Origin: Gautieria morchelliformis
Taxonomy: Eukaryota > Basidiomycota > Agaricomycetes > Gomphales > Gomphaceae
Reading direction: 5' to 3'
Assembly (NCBI GenBank): GCA_015179125.1
Contig: WHVA01000045.1
Location: forward strand, 186,001-250,000
Length of the DNA stretch: 64,000 nucleotides
Each line of letters begins with the position of its first letter. Within the stretch, counting starts at the first letter, position 1. Below are positions 45,268-56,626 of the stretch, piece after piece. Both the position numbers and the translations under genes were made by a program. The notes beneath the pieces were generated by a model. It ran no database searches and was not told where the DNA came from. It was given only the letters and a program-made list of their open reading frames with translations.

Positions 45268-46510
45268 TCAACCTGTTGCTCCTCCCTCAAAGTTCCTTTC
45301 CCCCTCTTCGCCACCATTGTCATCTCCAACCCTCTCTTCCGGTTCCACTGTTTTTCCGGCCTCCTCTTGCTCGACCTTGTCAAGCTCAGCCTCCACCTGT
45401 TGTTCCACTTCCACAACCTTTTCCACTGTCACACTAGAACCCACTTCCACCACGAACCTGGCCTTCTGCAACTCCACGCCCATTCAAGCCCTCACCAAGT
45501 CATTCCACCACCGCATTTCCCACACCAATTGCTCCAACATGGTCGACATCACGCACAGCTGATTCTGCAGCATGAGGACCATGTTTTGTTGTATGGCCAC
45601 GTTGTTGGTCAAAATGTCCCAGATTTCACCCTGCTGGTCCTGCATTGTCCGCATGGACTCAGTGATATCCAATAAGGGCGATGCCATCATATAGCAGTTG
45701 AGTACTGCTGCGTCCATCATTCCAGTCACTAGAAATCTGTCCGCTCCTTTTCTGACTCCACTCGGCCCCAGCTTGGACCTTGGTGTGCCTAAGGACTTTT
45801 TATGCGCTCAACCCTCACAGAACACCCGTCCACCTCACAGCACTTCCTCTTGTGCGCAGGAGGTTTCCCACGGATTCCCAGACCAGACACATGTGAGGCC
45901 TCTAGCCTTGCACGGGTCACATGGGGCCTGGTTGTCCTCTGCATTGCCCTTCCACATCTTCCGCTCTCTGGTCGTGGGATTTACCAGCCCTAGCTCCGGC
46001 ATTTCCAACAGGTGGTGATTTTTGTTCGCTGAAATTCATCCACTCTACACTTCCATTCTTCCACAATGTTTTGTGTGGAGACCACGGCTTTCTTTTTCCC
46101 CTTGCCTTAGGGGACGGGCGTGGTCTCTGGGGTATATTCTGACCCCATCTTGGATTCATACTTGACGATTTTCTTAAGTCCATAGTCAGCGTCATTTGAG
46201 GACCCAGAACATTTCCGACTCACCTGTTTTTCCAACACTTTCACCACGGCTGCCTTTTCATCAGCAGCTCTCTTTTCCACTGCCTTGCATTTCTGCTCCA
46301 ATTCATGGTCCCACTCCTCCTTCTCTCTGTGTTCCCTGTCCCTGTGCTCTTTCTCCTTCCTGATGCTCCTTCTCCTGGTGTTTGTGCTCACACTCCTCAG
46401 CCTTGTGTTGCTCGGCCAATTCCTTTTTCACAAGAACATCCATGAAGTGTTTTTTTTTTTTTTCATTTCAGTGCTGGACATTTTAGAGAAGTCAATGTGT
46501 TGCTCCATAT
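45268..46510 (-). pseudogene. Decayed coiled-coil protein gene, probably a repeat family member
   Basis: On the minus strand the sequence reads, in shifting frames, an N-terminus MSSTEMKK, then a long Glu/Lys/Arg coiled coil (KAEECEHKHQEKEHQ, REHREKEEWDHELEQKCKAVEKRAADEK), a Pro/Lys-rich linker with GKRKPWSP, an acidic Glu/Val tract, and a helix with ILTNNVAIQQNMVLML. No frame spans the whole. At least three frame changes are needed, one at the A run around 46450-46461, so it is dead or badly read. Similar Lys/Glu-rich repetitive proteins are familiar from bolete genomes, but I cannot name the family. The shift to minus-strand coding separates it from gypsy Y. Confidence 0.45.
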
Positions 46511-46511
46511 T

Positions 46512-46929
46512 GGTTAGAGTCAAAACACATTATCACTCCTGCCTATCTTTCGAACTCCACCACATTGTTTGCAAGTCACGTGACCCGACTTGTGGTCTCA
46601 CAGGCTCAACCTTAAAGGGAAGATACAAAAAGTGCAAAAAACTTAAAGAATTCGGTCAAAATTGTAAGGGCTGCAGCAAGAGCCTTATCACAACCCAAAG
46701 AAGGGGATGTCATCTGTTGCTGATGCAGCCGGGCACACTCCTCCTCCTTATCACACTCTGGTGTAGAGGGTGCCCTTATATTACAGTCAGTCTCAAATCA
46801 AGTCAGATATAAAGGATATTGACATTTTCACAATGACTGTAGCTCACAACAGACAATAGGGGATACCAGGGAGGCGGTCAAAGTCCACGGAAACACTCTA
46901 AATTCAATGTGTGCCACCAAACAAATCCA
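46512..46929. other. Spacer without recognised features
   Basis: Short frames only. No gene, repeat end or RNA was recognised. Confidence 0.35.
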
Positions 46930-47143
46930 CCATGTAAGAAAAGTGTTTTCTTACATTTTTTTGCTCTTTCTTTTTTTACAAGTTTATCACACTTTTTGGG
47001 GATTGAGAAAGTATTTTTAAAAACAACACTAAATTTTGCTACTATAAAGTTTTTTTACATAAAAAAGTCTAAAAATTTTTGGAAAACCATTACAGTCTTT
47101 TGAACAGTTTTTCAGACCAGAAAATTCTTCTATGCCTCCAGTG
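46930..47143. mobile_element. CACTA-like MITE, copy 3, right half only
   Basis: Ends in CTATGCCTCCAGTG with the family's subterminal block (TGAACAGTTTTTCAGACCAG) and an internal TAAGAAAA...TTTTCTTA hairpin. The left terminus is missing, so no target duplication can be checked. Confidence 0.75.
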
Positions 47144-47416
47144 ACAGGCATTTATAGCCTTACTGGAATGGTGTTCAACTTCAAGGACATGAACAGCAAG
47201 GTAGATCATCTGACGGTGCAAGCTTGGACCAACATGTGAAACTACACACCGGTACCATGGTTTGTTTAATCCATGAAAACAATCCTCATCCTCAAGCCGC
47301 GCGATACTGAAAGTAGCGTCGAATTATCAGCGTGCAGTGCATCCCGAGACAGTGCTCAATAGCCTCATCAGAGGTTATATACAATATATACACTTGTACG
47401 TGACCCTCAGTAGACG

Positions 47417-49074
47417 TCAATTTTTCTTTTCCGTGTCGTACTCGTCTCCATCATCTTCGTCGGCCCCATCGTTGATGCCCTCGAAGTAATCCGGAGGCAG
47501 GTCCAACATGTTCTCCTCAGACGTCGGAACGGCACTCGTGCCCGCGGTAACACCGCTGCCCACCTCTATGTCCCAAGAATCCAGCTTCGCGCCATTCCCA
47601 ATGCCCTTGATGGGCACCTCACAGACAAGCGCATACTGGATACACCCCTAAACAAAATCCACGAAAAAAAAAAAACCACACGCGCACGTACCTTCCACGT
47701 GATCTGACGGTTGGCAAAGTTCGGGACCTCCTTGAGAGTGAATAGCCCGCGCCATATGTGCCCCTGCTCCCAGTGCGACGTGCCTTCCGTTTGCTTCAAG
47801 GCCCACGCGTCCGTTTGTGGCGTGATCCCATGCAGGAAATTGTCCGCAATGTCCTTGTCAAACACGTGTGTGTGGTCCTGCACGGCGCCTCTCATGATCA
47901 CAGAGGTCCGGATGCTCCGTCGAAGGTGCAGCGCCGCCTTGTCCAGCTGGGCAGGCGGTGGCAGCACATGGCTGGGGGGCGCAGCACCGGATATGTCATT
48001 CACGGGGTGCGTGCGGAAGACCAGACATAGAATGAACGGAATGCGGAGGATGCGAGGGAAGCGTGGGACGTCCGGCATCCACAGTGTGAGCACAGCTTGG
48101 CCGCGAGAGCCGAAGATGCCGTTGCGCACGGTTGTGCTTTCGCTGTCGCAGTGCCACAGATGACCCAGGTGGTCTAGATCTCGCACAGAGAGGACCTCGG
48201 GCGGGGTGGGCAATAAAGGGGGTGGGGGGGAAGGGGGAGGAACACGAACGGGGAATATGCTCTGCAGTCGAATTTAGTGCAAATGCAATGTGAAACAAGG
48301 AAAGCCGTGCCTTTCTTTGTGTTTGAATATACCTTTGCGCACCACAGACGCTTTGATGTGATATCTAACAAAACCAATCGGTGTCTATGTATTCCGTCAG
48401 ACATGAAAATATATGCAAGTGTGTGCGTGCACATGCACACTCACGATTGCCTTCATTAGGGCTTTCCCCCATCCCCAGTATCTGCTAGCATAGAACGACG
48501 GCGGCAGAGGCGTATTAGGATTCTTACCCTTCACATCGTTCCCGAACTCCGGAATGGCGATCCGGAAGTGAAGCTCCGCAGGCGGCTCGCTTGCGTCCCC
48601 GTCCGCGCGAGCCCACAGCACCTGGTCCAGGTGCAGCAGCTTGCTGGTCTCACGACGGATATCATGGGTGCTGAGGAGGGAGCGATGATGAGTGGCGAAT
48701 CACACTATATAGCAGCGCGTACCTGCCGCCAGAATAGTGGCCGTCTGCGTGCATTCACGACGCCAATAAGCATCAGTGTAGGGTACATGCCTAAGTGACA
48801 GGTACGCACGCGTTGAGCGCACCACGCATACCAGGGACACCTGCACCTCCTGAATAGCATCTCGGTCCTTCGTTCCCAGATGAACCAGTCCCGACACACA
48901 CGAGCCAACGGTGTATATCTGCCTCGGCCAAGGGAGCTCGACCGAGAGCTTCCGTTCCGACGTGGAAGCCCCCGCCCCCGCCCGGCCCGCCCCGGCGTGA
49001 CCACGCTGCTCGTCCGTCCTCGATGGTGATCCAGTGCCAGTTTTGTGCTCAGCAATATTAAGATTCCCTGACAT
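47417..49074 (-). CDS. Arrestin-domain protein, copy A (possibly damaged)
   Basis: Orthologous exon by exon to copy B at 49365-51026. Exons: 49074-48810, 48744-48723, 48670-48445, 48384 to about 48310, 48261-47692 and 47635-47417. Shared features are LSVELPWPRQIYTVGS near the N-terminus, IAIPEFGND, YHIKASVVRKGIFKHKE, PRILRIPFILCLVFRT, and a C-terminal YALVCEVPIKGIGN followed by the acidic LDLPPDYFE tail. Arrestin-fold proteins act as trafficking adaptors, often linking membrane proteins to ubiquitin ligases. Two differences from copy B hit the fourth intron/fifth exon: the GT donor reads GC (CACGGC), and a poly-C tract near 48235 is one base shorter, leaving the exon out of phase. Copy A may be a pseudogene, or the tract may be under-called. 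Confidence 0.7.
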
Positions 49075-49364
49075 CCTCGAGTGGTATACAGTAGACTGCA
49101 ATGCAGATGCAGAATTATATACTTGGCACGTACGCCCAGTAGAGACTGCCGAGAAGAGCCGCCTGAGCTCCGTTCGCCCCAAAGGAAGTAGAGCGGCCAC
49201 GCTGCACCGCCTCCGAATGCAGCGCTTTTCGCTGTGGTACATGTGACCATAATTAACGTATCCCTTTCCTATGTTTCATATGCAGTGCATCCCGAGACAG
49301 TGCTCAATAGCCTCATCAGAGGTTGTATACAATATATACACTTGTACGTGACCCTCAGTAGACG

Positions 49365-51026
49365 TCAATTTTTCTTTTCCATATCGTACTCGTCTCCATC
49401 ATCTTCGTCGCCCCCATCATTGATGCCCTCGAAGTAATCCGGAGGCAGGTCCAACATGTTCTCCTCAGACGTCGGAACGACACTCGTGCCCCCAGTAACA
49501 CCGCTGCCCACCTCTATGTCCCAAGAGTCCAGCTTCGCGCCATTCCCAATGCCCTTGATGGGCACCTCACAGACAAGCGCATACTGGATACATCCATAAA
49601 CGAAATCCACGAAAAAAAAACCACACGCGTACGTACCTTCCACGTGAGCTGACGGTTGGCAAAGTTCGGGACCTCCTTGAGCGTGAATAGCCCGCGCCAT
49701 ATGTGCCCCTGCTCCCAGTGCGACGTGCCGTCCGTTTGCTTCAAGGCCCACGCGTCCGTCTGCGGCGTGATCCCGTGCAGGAAATTGTCTGCGGGGTCCT
49801 TGTCAACCACGCGTGTGTGGTCCTGCACGCCGCCTCTCGCACAGGTCCGGATGCTCCGTCGAAGGTGCAGCGCCGCCTTGTCCAGCTGGGCGGGCGGCGG
49901 CAGCACATGGCTGGGGGGCGCAGCACCGGAGGTGTCGTTCACGGGCTGCGTGCGGAAGACCAGACATAGAATGAACGGAATGCGGAGGATGCGAGGAAAG
50001 TGCGAGACGTTCGGCATCCACAGTGTGAGCACGGCTTGGCCGCGAGAGCCGAAGATGCCGTGGCGCACGGTTGTGCTTGCGGTGTCGTAGTGCCACAGAG
50101 AACCCAGGTGGTCTAGATCTCGCACAGAGAGGACCTCGGGCGAAGTGGGCAATAAAGGGGGCGGGGGGGAAGGGGGGAGGAACACGAACGGGGAAAATGC
50201 TCTGCAGTCGAGTTTAGTGCAACTTGTGCAAGTGCGATGTAAGACAAGGAAACCCGTGCCTTTCTTTGTGTTTGAATATGCCTTTGCGCACCACAGACGC
50301 TTTGATGTGATATCTAACAAAACCAATCGGTGTCTGTATTCCGTCAGACATGAAAATATATGCAAGTGTGTGTGTGCACGTGCACACTCACGCCGAGTGC
50401 CCTCATTAGGACTTTCCCCCATCCCCGGAATGTGCCACCATAGAACGACGGCGGCAGAGGCGTATTAGGATTCTTATCCTTCACATCGTTCCCAAACTCC
50501 GGAATGGCGATCCGGAAGTGAAGCTCCGCAGGCGGCTCGCTTGCGTCCCCGTCCGCACGAGCCCACAGCACCTGGTCCAGGTGCAACAGCTTGGTGGTCT
50601 CACGACGGATATCATGGGTGCTGAGGAGGGAGCAATGGTGAGTGGCGAATCACACTATATATATAGCAGCGCGTACCTGCCGCCATAATAGTGGTCGTCT
50701 GCGTGCATTCACCACGCCAATAGTAAGCATGTGTAGGGTACGCCTGTAAGTGACAGGTACGTACACGTTGAGCGCACCACGCATACCAGGGAGACTTGCA
50801 CCTCCTGAATAGCATCTCGGTCCTTCGTTCCCAGATGAACCAGTCCCGACACAAACGAGCCAACGGTGTATATCTGCCTCGGCCAAGGGAGCTCGACCGA
50901 GAGCTTCCGTTCCGACGAGGAAGCCCCCGCCCCCGCCCCCGCCCCGGCGTGACCACGCTGCTCGTCCGTCTTCGATGGTGATCCAGCGCGAGCTTTGTGC
51001 TCAGCAAAATTAAATTTCCCTGCCAT
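49365..51026 (-). CDS. Arrestin-domain protein, copy B (intact)
   Basis: Six exons phase exactly to 458 residues: 51026-50765, 50698-50677 (22 nt), 50620-50392, 50333-50254, 50201-49637 and 49583-49365. Order of features: Ala/Gly-rich leader, LPWPRQIYTVGSFVSGLVHL (first arrestin strand region), VQVSLVCVVRS, LWARADGDASEPPAELHF, LPPSFYGGTFRGWGK, YHIKASVVRKGIFKHKE, SVRDLDHLGSLWHYD, LRIPFILCLVF, WALKQTDGTSHWEQ, NRQLTWK, YALVCEVPIKGIGN, and a DLPPDYFEGIND acidic tail. The layout matches basidiomycete proteins with an arrestin N-terminal-type domain, thought to be adaptors at membranes. The PPDYFE tail is suggestive of, but not, a PPxY ubiquitin-ligase site. The start is the Met nearest the conserved region; a longer in-frame N-terminus from about 51095 is possible. 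Confidence 0.78.
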
Positions 51027-51360
51027 CCTCGAGTGGTGTACAACAGTAGACTGCGGTGCTGCTGCAGATGCAGATTCTGCAGAATATATATTCACATACG
51101 CCCCCCCCAGTAGAGACTGCGGAGAAGAGCCGGGGCAGCTTCAGCTCCGTTTGCCCCAAAGGAAGTGCAAGACTTGCGTTGCATTCAATTGAGAACATCA
51201 TGTGATCAAATGTCAAGGCGGCGGCCGCGCTCATCGCTGCACCGCCTCGCCGGAATGCAGCGCTTTTCGGTGCATGAACGTATCGCTTTCCTATGTTTCA
51301 TAACAGATGCAGTGTTACAGTATATATAGTCTAGCTAGTGCTAGTGCCTCAACTTTTGAA

Positions 51361-51655
51361 TTCCACGCTGTGATACGCCGTACTGTCGGGGTATGTCCTA
51401 CATACTGGGTACTTACATCCCACAGCGCAGGCGAGAAATATATTCAGACTGCAGTTCACCGTAAAAAAAAGGAAAAAGACCATGTTTTTGTCTTTACGAT
51501 TTTTCCTACTGCCATAGTCACGACGTATAAGCCCGCTCCCATCCGATCGCGGGATCAATTCATGGCCGCGACGTACGCCACGAGGTCCGTGTACAGAAAG
51601 AAAGCTCAACTAAAGCACACGCTCCTAGCAGCTCTAGTCCGCGCCACTGATTGCT
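51361..51655. repeat. Duplicate of the PDK1-gene 3' flank
   Basis: This stretch matches 53968-54352: ATACGCCGTACTGTCGG, the CCCACAGCGCAGGCGAGAAATA block, CGATTTTTCCTACT, GCGGGATCAATTCAT, and the end CAGCTCTAGTCCGC, which includes the kinase stop codon complement and last codons. It is a partial copy of the kinase gene's 3' untranslated region now lying between the arrestin pair and the F-box gene. Confidence 0.8.
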
Positions 51656-52087
51656 CACGCCGATTTTAAGGCACGCCGTGCTGAACACTGTGGCCGTTCC
51701 GCTGAATACCGCTACTAGGGCCCGCTACAAGCCTACAACGTCACCGCTCGCGTCAACACGCCCATCATACCTCAGCCGGAGTCTCTATTCAGCAGCGACA
51801 CAATCCTCTTCACTCGCACGTCCATCCTCGCACAGGTACCTTTTTTTGGCTCTCTTTCCGCACGCGCACAAACTTTGCACAGTTTTTTCGCTCTGTTCGT
51901 AGGGATTTAGGAATACGGATAGTCATCCACTGTGAGTGTAAGTACTACATACTGATACAAATGCCAAACGTATCTATCTGAGGCACGTTACACCTCAGGT
52001 AATTGAGCTCCGATTGCCGTTCAGCGTCAGGCCAACGTTTCATATCGTGAAGTGAACGCCACTACCACGACAATCCTGCGAACAAAC
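51656..52087 (+). other. Spacer with a presequence-like open frame
   Basis: A frame from 51651 has an Arg/Ser/Thr-rich, acid-free stretch (ILRHAVLNTVAVPLNTATRA, then YLSRSLYSAATQSSSLARPS), typical of a mitochondrial targeting sequence, ending at a plausible donor (GTACCT, 51837). It has no in-frame ATG, and no following exon was found, so it may be a truncated first exon. The rest is the likely F-box gene promoter. Confidence 0.35.
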
Positions 52088-53418
52088 ATGAATAGTCTAG
52101 CCCTAGAACTCATCGATGACATTATCGGTCGTGTTAACCAGAAGGACAATATTAGACGCTCCCGTGACCTGCGAGCCTGCTCGCGGGTTTGCCGTTTATG
52201 GCTTCCCTTAAGCCAACGTGCCTTTTTCACCACATAGAGTTTGTGCGTGGACTATGGGAGGGTCGCGAGCTGTATTCACAAATGCAGCGACTGGATCGGG
52301 TTCTACTCAAATCGCCCTATCTTGCCAGTTACATCCGGGTGCTGGAGCTACCTGACATGTCGACCGATCGATTCTCTACGTACTACAGGCGGGGGCAGAC
52401 AGTTGCGCTTGCGATAGATGAACCACTCTCCTCACTGATGTGCAAGGTCACTCAGGTGCAGAAACTCAAAATTTCATGCCTGGATTGGAATGCCATGCCA
52501 GAATATTTCAGGCAATCGCTTCGCCGGGTACTCGAACTGCCCTCGATGGTGTTTGTATGTATCGACGACGCTACATTTAATGACATGGATGACTTTACGG
52601 ACTTTATAAATCACGCCAGAGGCCTAACAGGCCTCTCTCTAGTTCAAACCGACACGTCATGGATGTCTCAGAATCCCGTGGCGTTGGAAGACACCCAAGT
52701 GGACGACAATAAACAGAGGTTCGAGCGGCGTCCCGTTTCTCATCTTACTCGCCTGGATATGAAGTTGGGGGACAACAATTCCGTATTTATTGACTGGCTC
52801 CTTGGACCTCGATCACATTTGGGCGTATCGCACATCCATACATTGCACATAAAACTCCCTAATACTGAAGATGATAGTGTCAACCCGCTGCTTTGCGCCA
52901 TCGGCAGCTCACTCAAGCATGTTTTTATTTCCCTGCCACATGTGTGTGAGTGACCACCTGTTTGATGGAACACAAAGCCTTTGCCTGACTTGAAAGCAAA
53001 AGTCCCGGTCCCCATCAATCTAGCGTTCAATGTGAACATTGAAATCTTAAGTCTGGTTCGCATGGATATGCGAAGTGACACTCTATCCGCCTTAAGGAGG
53101 GCCCTGTCTACTGTCGACGCTTCCAACCACATACATCAAATGGAATTGCGTCTGGACCCTCTGTCTAACGACACTGAGCGGGTGTGCTGGGCAGCTTGGG
53201 AAGAAGTGTACAGCGTTCTTGCGGGACCTCATTTCCGGTTTCTGCGTGTGCTGTACATCAATATCGGGGCTGACGCTGATACTCTCTGGAATCAGGTGTA
53301 TGAGACTAAGGACATGGCTGCCGCACATCCGTTATTAGCAGCGCGAGGCGTCAGGGTGTCTTTTGGTGAGCTAGATGGTTACCAGTGTACATTTTGTTCG
53401 CGTGATCCCTGGAATTAA
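52088..53418 (+). CDS. F-box protein
   Basis: The N-terminus, LALELIDDIIGRVNQKDN...LRACSRVCRLWLPLSQRAFF, is an F-box, the Skp1-binding element of SCF ubiquitin ligases. The remaining ~370 residues, with recurring Leu/Ile-rich strands (VLELPDM, LTGLSLVQTD, IHTLHIKLP, FISLPHV), look like the degenerate leucine-rich substrate domain common in agaricomycete F-box families. Exon 1 runs 52088-52945, with a 51-nt intron (GTGAGT donor, 52946-52996) and exon 2 at 52997-53418. One base is missing in the T5 run at 52223-52227. With six T the frame reads through as AFFHHIEF and the intron phase also agrees, giving about 426 residues. Substrate unknown. Confidence 0.8.
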
Positions 53419-54349
53419 GTCAATTGTCTAAGGATATAATTGGCATTTGCACGAACATTTCGGTGGGTTGACTGATCAATTTCTGGTTGCTTAGGTTCCT
53501 ACAGCATAAAGAGCAGAAACAACATAGCTTGAAGAAGCTTGCAAGTCGCTTAAGTCCCAAAGTCGAGCATAATGTCTGGGATGATGGCTACAGAAAAATG
53601 GCTACCAAATACCGAAGATCAATTCGCTTCATAAGTACAAGGGGTATGATATGACGAGGGTGCAAGGACGGCGGGTGCATAAGTGAGGAAGTGGATAAAT
53701 GGCGGATTAAGTGCATTATGCTTGTGATCCTCGTAATGCCTACATCGCTGTAGTGGCGCTGCTTCCCTGTTCAAAGGGGTTAGACATGGGTGCAACTGAA
53801 TGTGCGAGTGGCACTGAGGGGGACCGCCTGGGGTGTGGTGGGTGGACGGCACGAGGACGGATAATGGCATGTGGCCGCGGCGCCACGTGGCTAGCGGGAT
53901 CTATGCCCGAAATAGGATGTCCGTGCATGCAGCTCTGGGTGACATGCCGACACGAGGGACTCGGAGGCCAGCGATACGGCGTACTGTCGGACGGGGTATG
54001 TTCCAGCATACCAGGTACTTATATCCCACAGCGCAGGCGAGAAATAGCTTACTACAGTACAACGTAAAAAGAAAAAGATAAATACAGGCTTTTGTCTTGA
54101 CGATTTTTCCTACTCCAAAGTCATCGCGTACAAGCTCGGACTGACCGGTCACCGTTCAGAGTCCCCATGCGAGTCGCGGGATCAATTCATTCATTCATGC
54201 ATTCGTCGGGATACTGCGCCACGCCCCCGCCCGTTCTAACACAAATAATAATAACACGCGCAAACGCCGCCCACCCACCAGCGAAAAGGTCAGTATACAG
54301 ATAGAAACAGCTCAACAAGCTCGACCAAAGCAAGACGCTCTTAACAGCT
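53419..54349. other. Intergenic stretch between convergent F-box and kinase genes
   Basis: Holds the 3' ends of both genes and, at 53968-54349, the original of the segment duplicated at 51361-51655. Several frames of 80-118 codons overlap and have no family resemblance. No gene is called. Confidence 0.45.
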
Positions 54350-56626
54350 CTAGTCCGCCCCACGCTCCGCGTCGCGAGGCGGCGCTACAAGAAGCGCCTG
54401 AATCGCCGTGACCCAACGACGCGCGTCGTCCTGGTCGGGAGTCGTGACGAGGTAGGGCTTCCCGGTCTGTACGAACGAACGGGACAAGGAAAGTCAGTCA
54501 CTGTACGATTTTCATCGCGAGGCCGATGGGCCGACTTACGGTCTCCAGGACAAACGTGCGCTCCGCCGTGATATTAACGTCAAGAACTCGGTCTCTGGGT
54601 CGTGGGTCCGTGGCGCCGCTGCCGCTGGCGCCGCCACCGCCGCCGACGGGGAGCAAGCTGAATTGCCGCTTGACGACGAGGCGCGGCGGGGTGGATATGG
54701 ATATGGGGGGGCTCTGGCCCGCGGGTGCAGATGCGGGTGCGGGGGTATGCTTTTTGGGTAGTGGTGGAATGTGCTTCACGCACAGGAGGCGGGGCAGCGT
54801 GGTGAGGATGAGCGTGCACTGCCGCGTCTTGAGGATGACGAGTCGGCGGTGGCGTGAGCGCAGCTCGACTTGTGTCGCTAGACGCACGGTCTCGGAGGGC
54901 AGCAGGATAGAAGACCTGGGCGACGAATGAAAAACAAAAAAAAAGGAGTGTGAGTGCGTGCAGCGGGGGAGGGGAGGGCGGGAGCGCAGGCGCGCACCAT
55001 GTTTCTGTGCTGCCCGGCGAGGGGGACGCGGGCGGGTCGGAGCGGCTTACCGCGGTGGGTATCCGGGTGGGTGTATCGGGGCTACTGGGGAGAGACGCAG
55101 ACGAGGTTACAGATCGTTCGTTGAAAGACGCCGCGCGCGGCTCGCCGTTTACAGGAATATCAGACGGAGTGAGCGACGGATCGGTCGAGAGCGCCTCGGC
55201 AGGCGCGTCATTCGCTGGGCTGACTGCGGCAGCAGAAACAGCCAGAGGGTCGTCGGCTTCTATTAAACTGAACTCCTGGATAAAGCCGCCCCACGAAAAA
55301 GGGTGGCCATCCTCCTCGCGTCGCTCACGCTCAGTGACTTTAGTCAAGCCGGACGCAATTGCGACTGGAGGATCAGTCCACAGGGTATCCCAGTTGATAT
55401 ATGGGGGGTGAGCGTCTGGTTTCGACGAGCTGTGGCCGACGAAAAACGGATGGTGACGAAGTTCAGAGGGTGATGACTTGGGAGGGACGCCTAGACGGTC
55501 TGAAGGATCAAGAACCTGGAAAGACATGGGTTGACAGTCGGCGGGTATACAAGTAGTACGCACAAGAAGACGCTGCACCAAATGTTTAGCATCCGGGTCG
55601 AATCCATCAGGAAAGGTGTAATCTAATGCTTCGATTTTCTTGAAGCTGAGGTAGTCGTTGAGAGCTAAGAAGGGGGATTGGCCGACGATGAAGTAATAGA
55701 GGATACAGCCGATTGCCCAAATGTCGGAGCTAGGTAAGGGAAGGTTAGGGACAGGGGTAATAAAGAGAGGAAGGGTGGACCTCTGACTGGTAGTTTTCGA
55801 AGACGTGGAAAGAAGCTCTGGAGAAAGGTATGCTGCGGTTCCAACAAAGCTGCTTGTGCGGGGGGCTGGGGATGGGAATGAATTGATGTGAGGTGGGATA
55901 TGGTGGGGGACTCACAGAGATCGAGGGATTTGGATATATACGCGGAGCCGAAATCAGCGAGTTTTATGCGCATTTCGCTGTCGAGCAGGATATTTTCTGG
56001 CTTCAGGTCGCGATGGAGGATGCCCTTGCTGTGGACCCACTGGACGGTGTCGACGAGCTGTGCGGCGTAGTAGCGGGCACAGGGCAAGGATAAGGAGCCG
56101 GATTTCTTGACGAGTTCCCTGAGATCGCCGTTGGGGGCGAGGGCTAGGACCAAATCTGGGCGCTATGGTCAATACGGGCGGAGGGAGAGAAGCGGGACGG
56201 ACAGAGGGAGGTGGAGTCGTGGAATGCGGAGTAGAGACGGACGATGCCTGGATGGGGGACGGAGCTGAGGATGGCGAGGGCGTTCTTCTCGGAGACGGCG
56301 TACTGCGACATCTTGTGTTTGAGGAGCTGGGCCTTGTTGAGGACCTTGATGGCATATCGGGTGCCGGTGGGGGATGGACGGCCTCGAGGACCTAGAGGGG
56401 GATGAGAGCATAAACGGGAGAGGAGGGAGAGATGTACTGTGGACCAGGAGCCGCCGCCGAGCTCTTCGCCAAAGTGGAAGTCGTCCGGGGAAGACATGCG
56501 ATGTCTGGAGTCAGGGGACGGGGGCGTGACAGGGGGCGACGGGGGGCGCAAGTGGCGGGAGAGCCACGGCGGGGGCCGCGCGGGAGAGCCATCTGGCGCG
56601 GTGAGCTCAGACGTCGACGACGGCAT
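54350..56626 (-). CDS. 3-phosphoinositide-dependent protein kinase 1-type kinase with PH domain
   Basis: An AGC-family master kinase that phosphorylates activation loops of other AGC kinases. In order: Pro-rich N-terminus; glycine loop FGEELGGGSWST; YAIKVLNKAQLLKHKM (catalytic Lys); HRDLKPENILLD; DFGSAY; the PDK1-type activation segment SSFVGTAAYLSPELL; SDIWAIGCILYYFIVG; LDPSDRLGV; a long Ser/Pro linker; and a C-terminal PH domain (TQVELRSRHRRLVILKTRQCTLIL ... TGKPYLVTTPDQDDARRWVTAIQALL). Exons: 56626-56438, 56391-56203, 56155-55916, 55865-55781, 55729-55564, 55515-54998, 54915-54540, 54466-54350. All phases agree except at the first junction, where a C5 run near 56372 needs one more C; the product would be about 626 residues. 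It is head-to-head with the NLR-like gene. Confidence 0.9.

Larger units (their letters stand above)
47334..51308. repeat. Tandem gene duplication, two units of about 2 kb
   Basis: Unit 1 (47334-49281) and unit 2 (49282-51308) both open with GCAGTGCATCCCGAGACAG and close with CTTTCCTATGTTTCATA. They stay alignable along their length, introns included. Each carries one arrestin-domain gene with its whole intergenic region, so this is direct tandem duplication by unequal crossing-over. Confidence 0.92.

Noticed and set aside
49514-50422. A 302-codon minus-strand frame taken as a single-exon gene
   Set aside because: It runs through three introns of arrestin copy B; conserved segments fall in the spliced frame.
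54580-55581. A 333-codon minus-strand frame taken as one protein
   Set aside because: Its ends read through introns. The kinase exon phases (55515-54998 and 54915-54540) explain the conserved parts, and the rest is intron or wrong frame.
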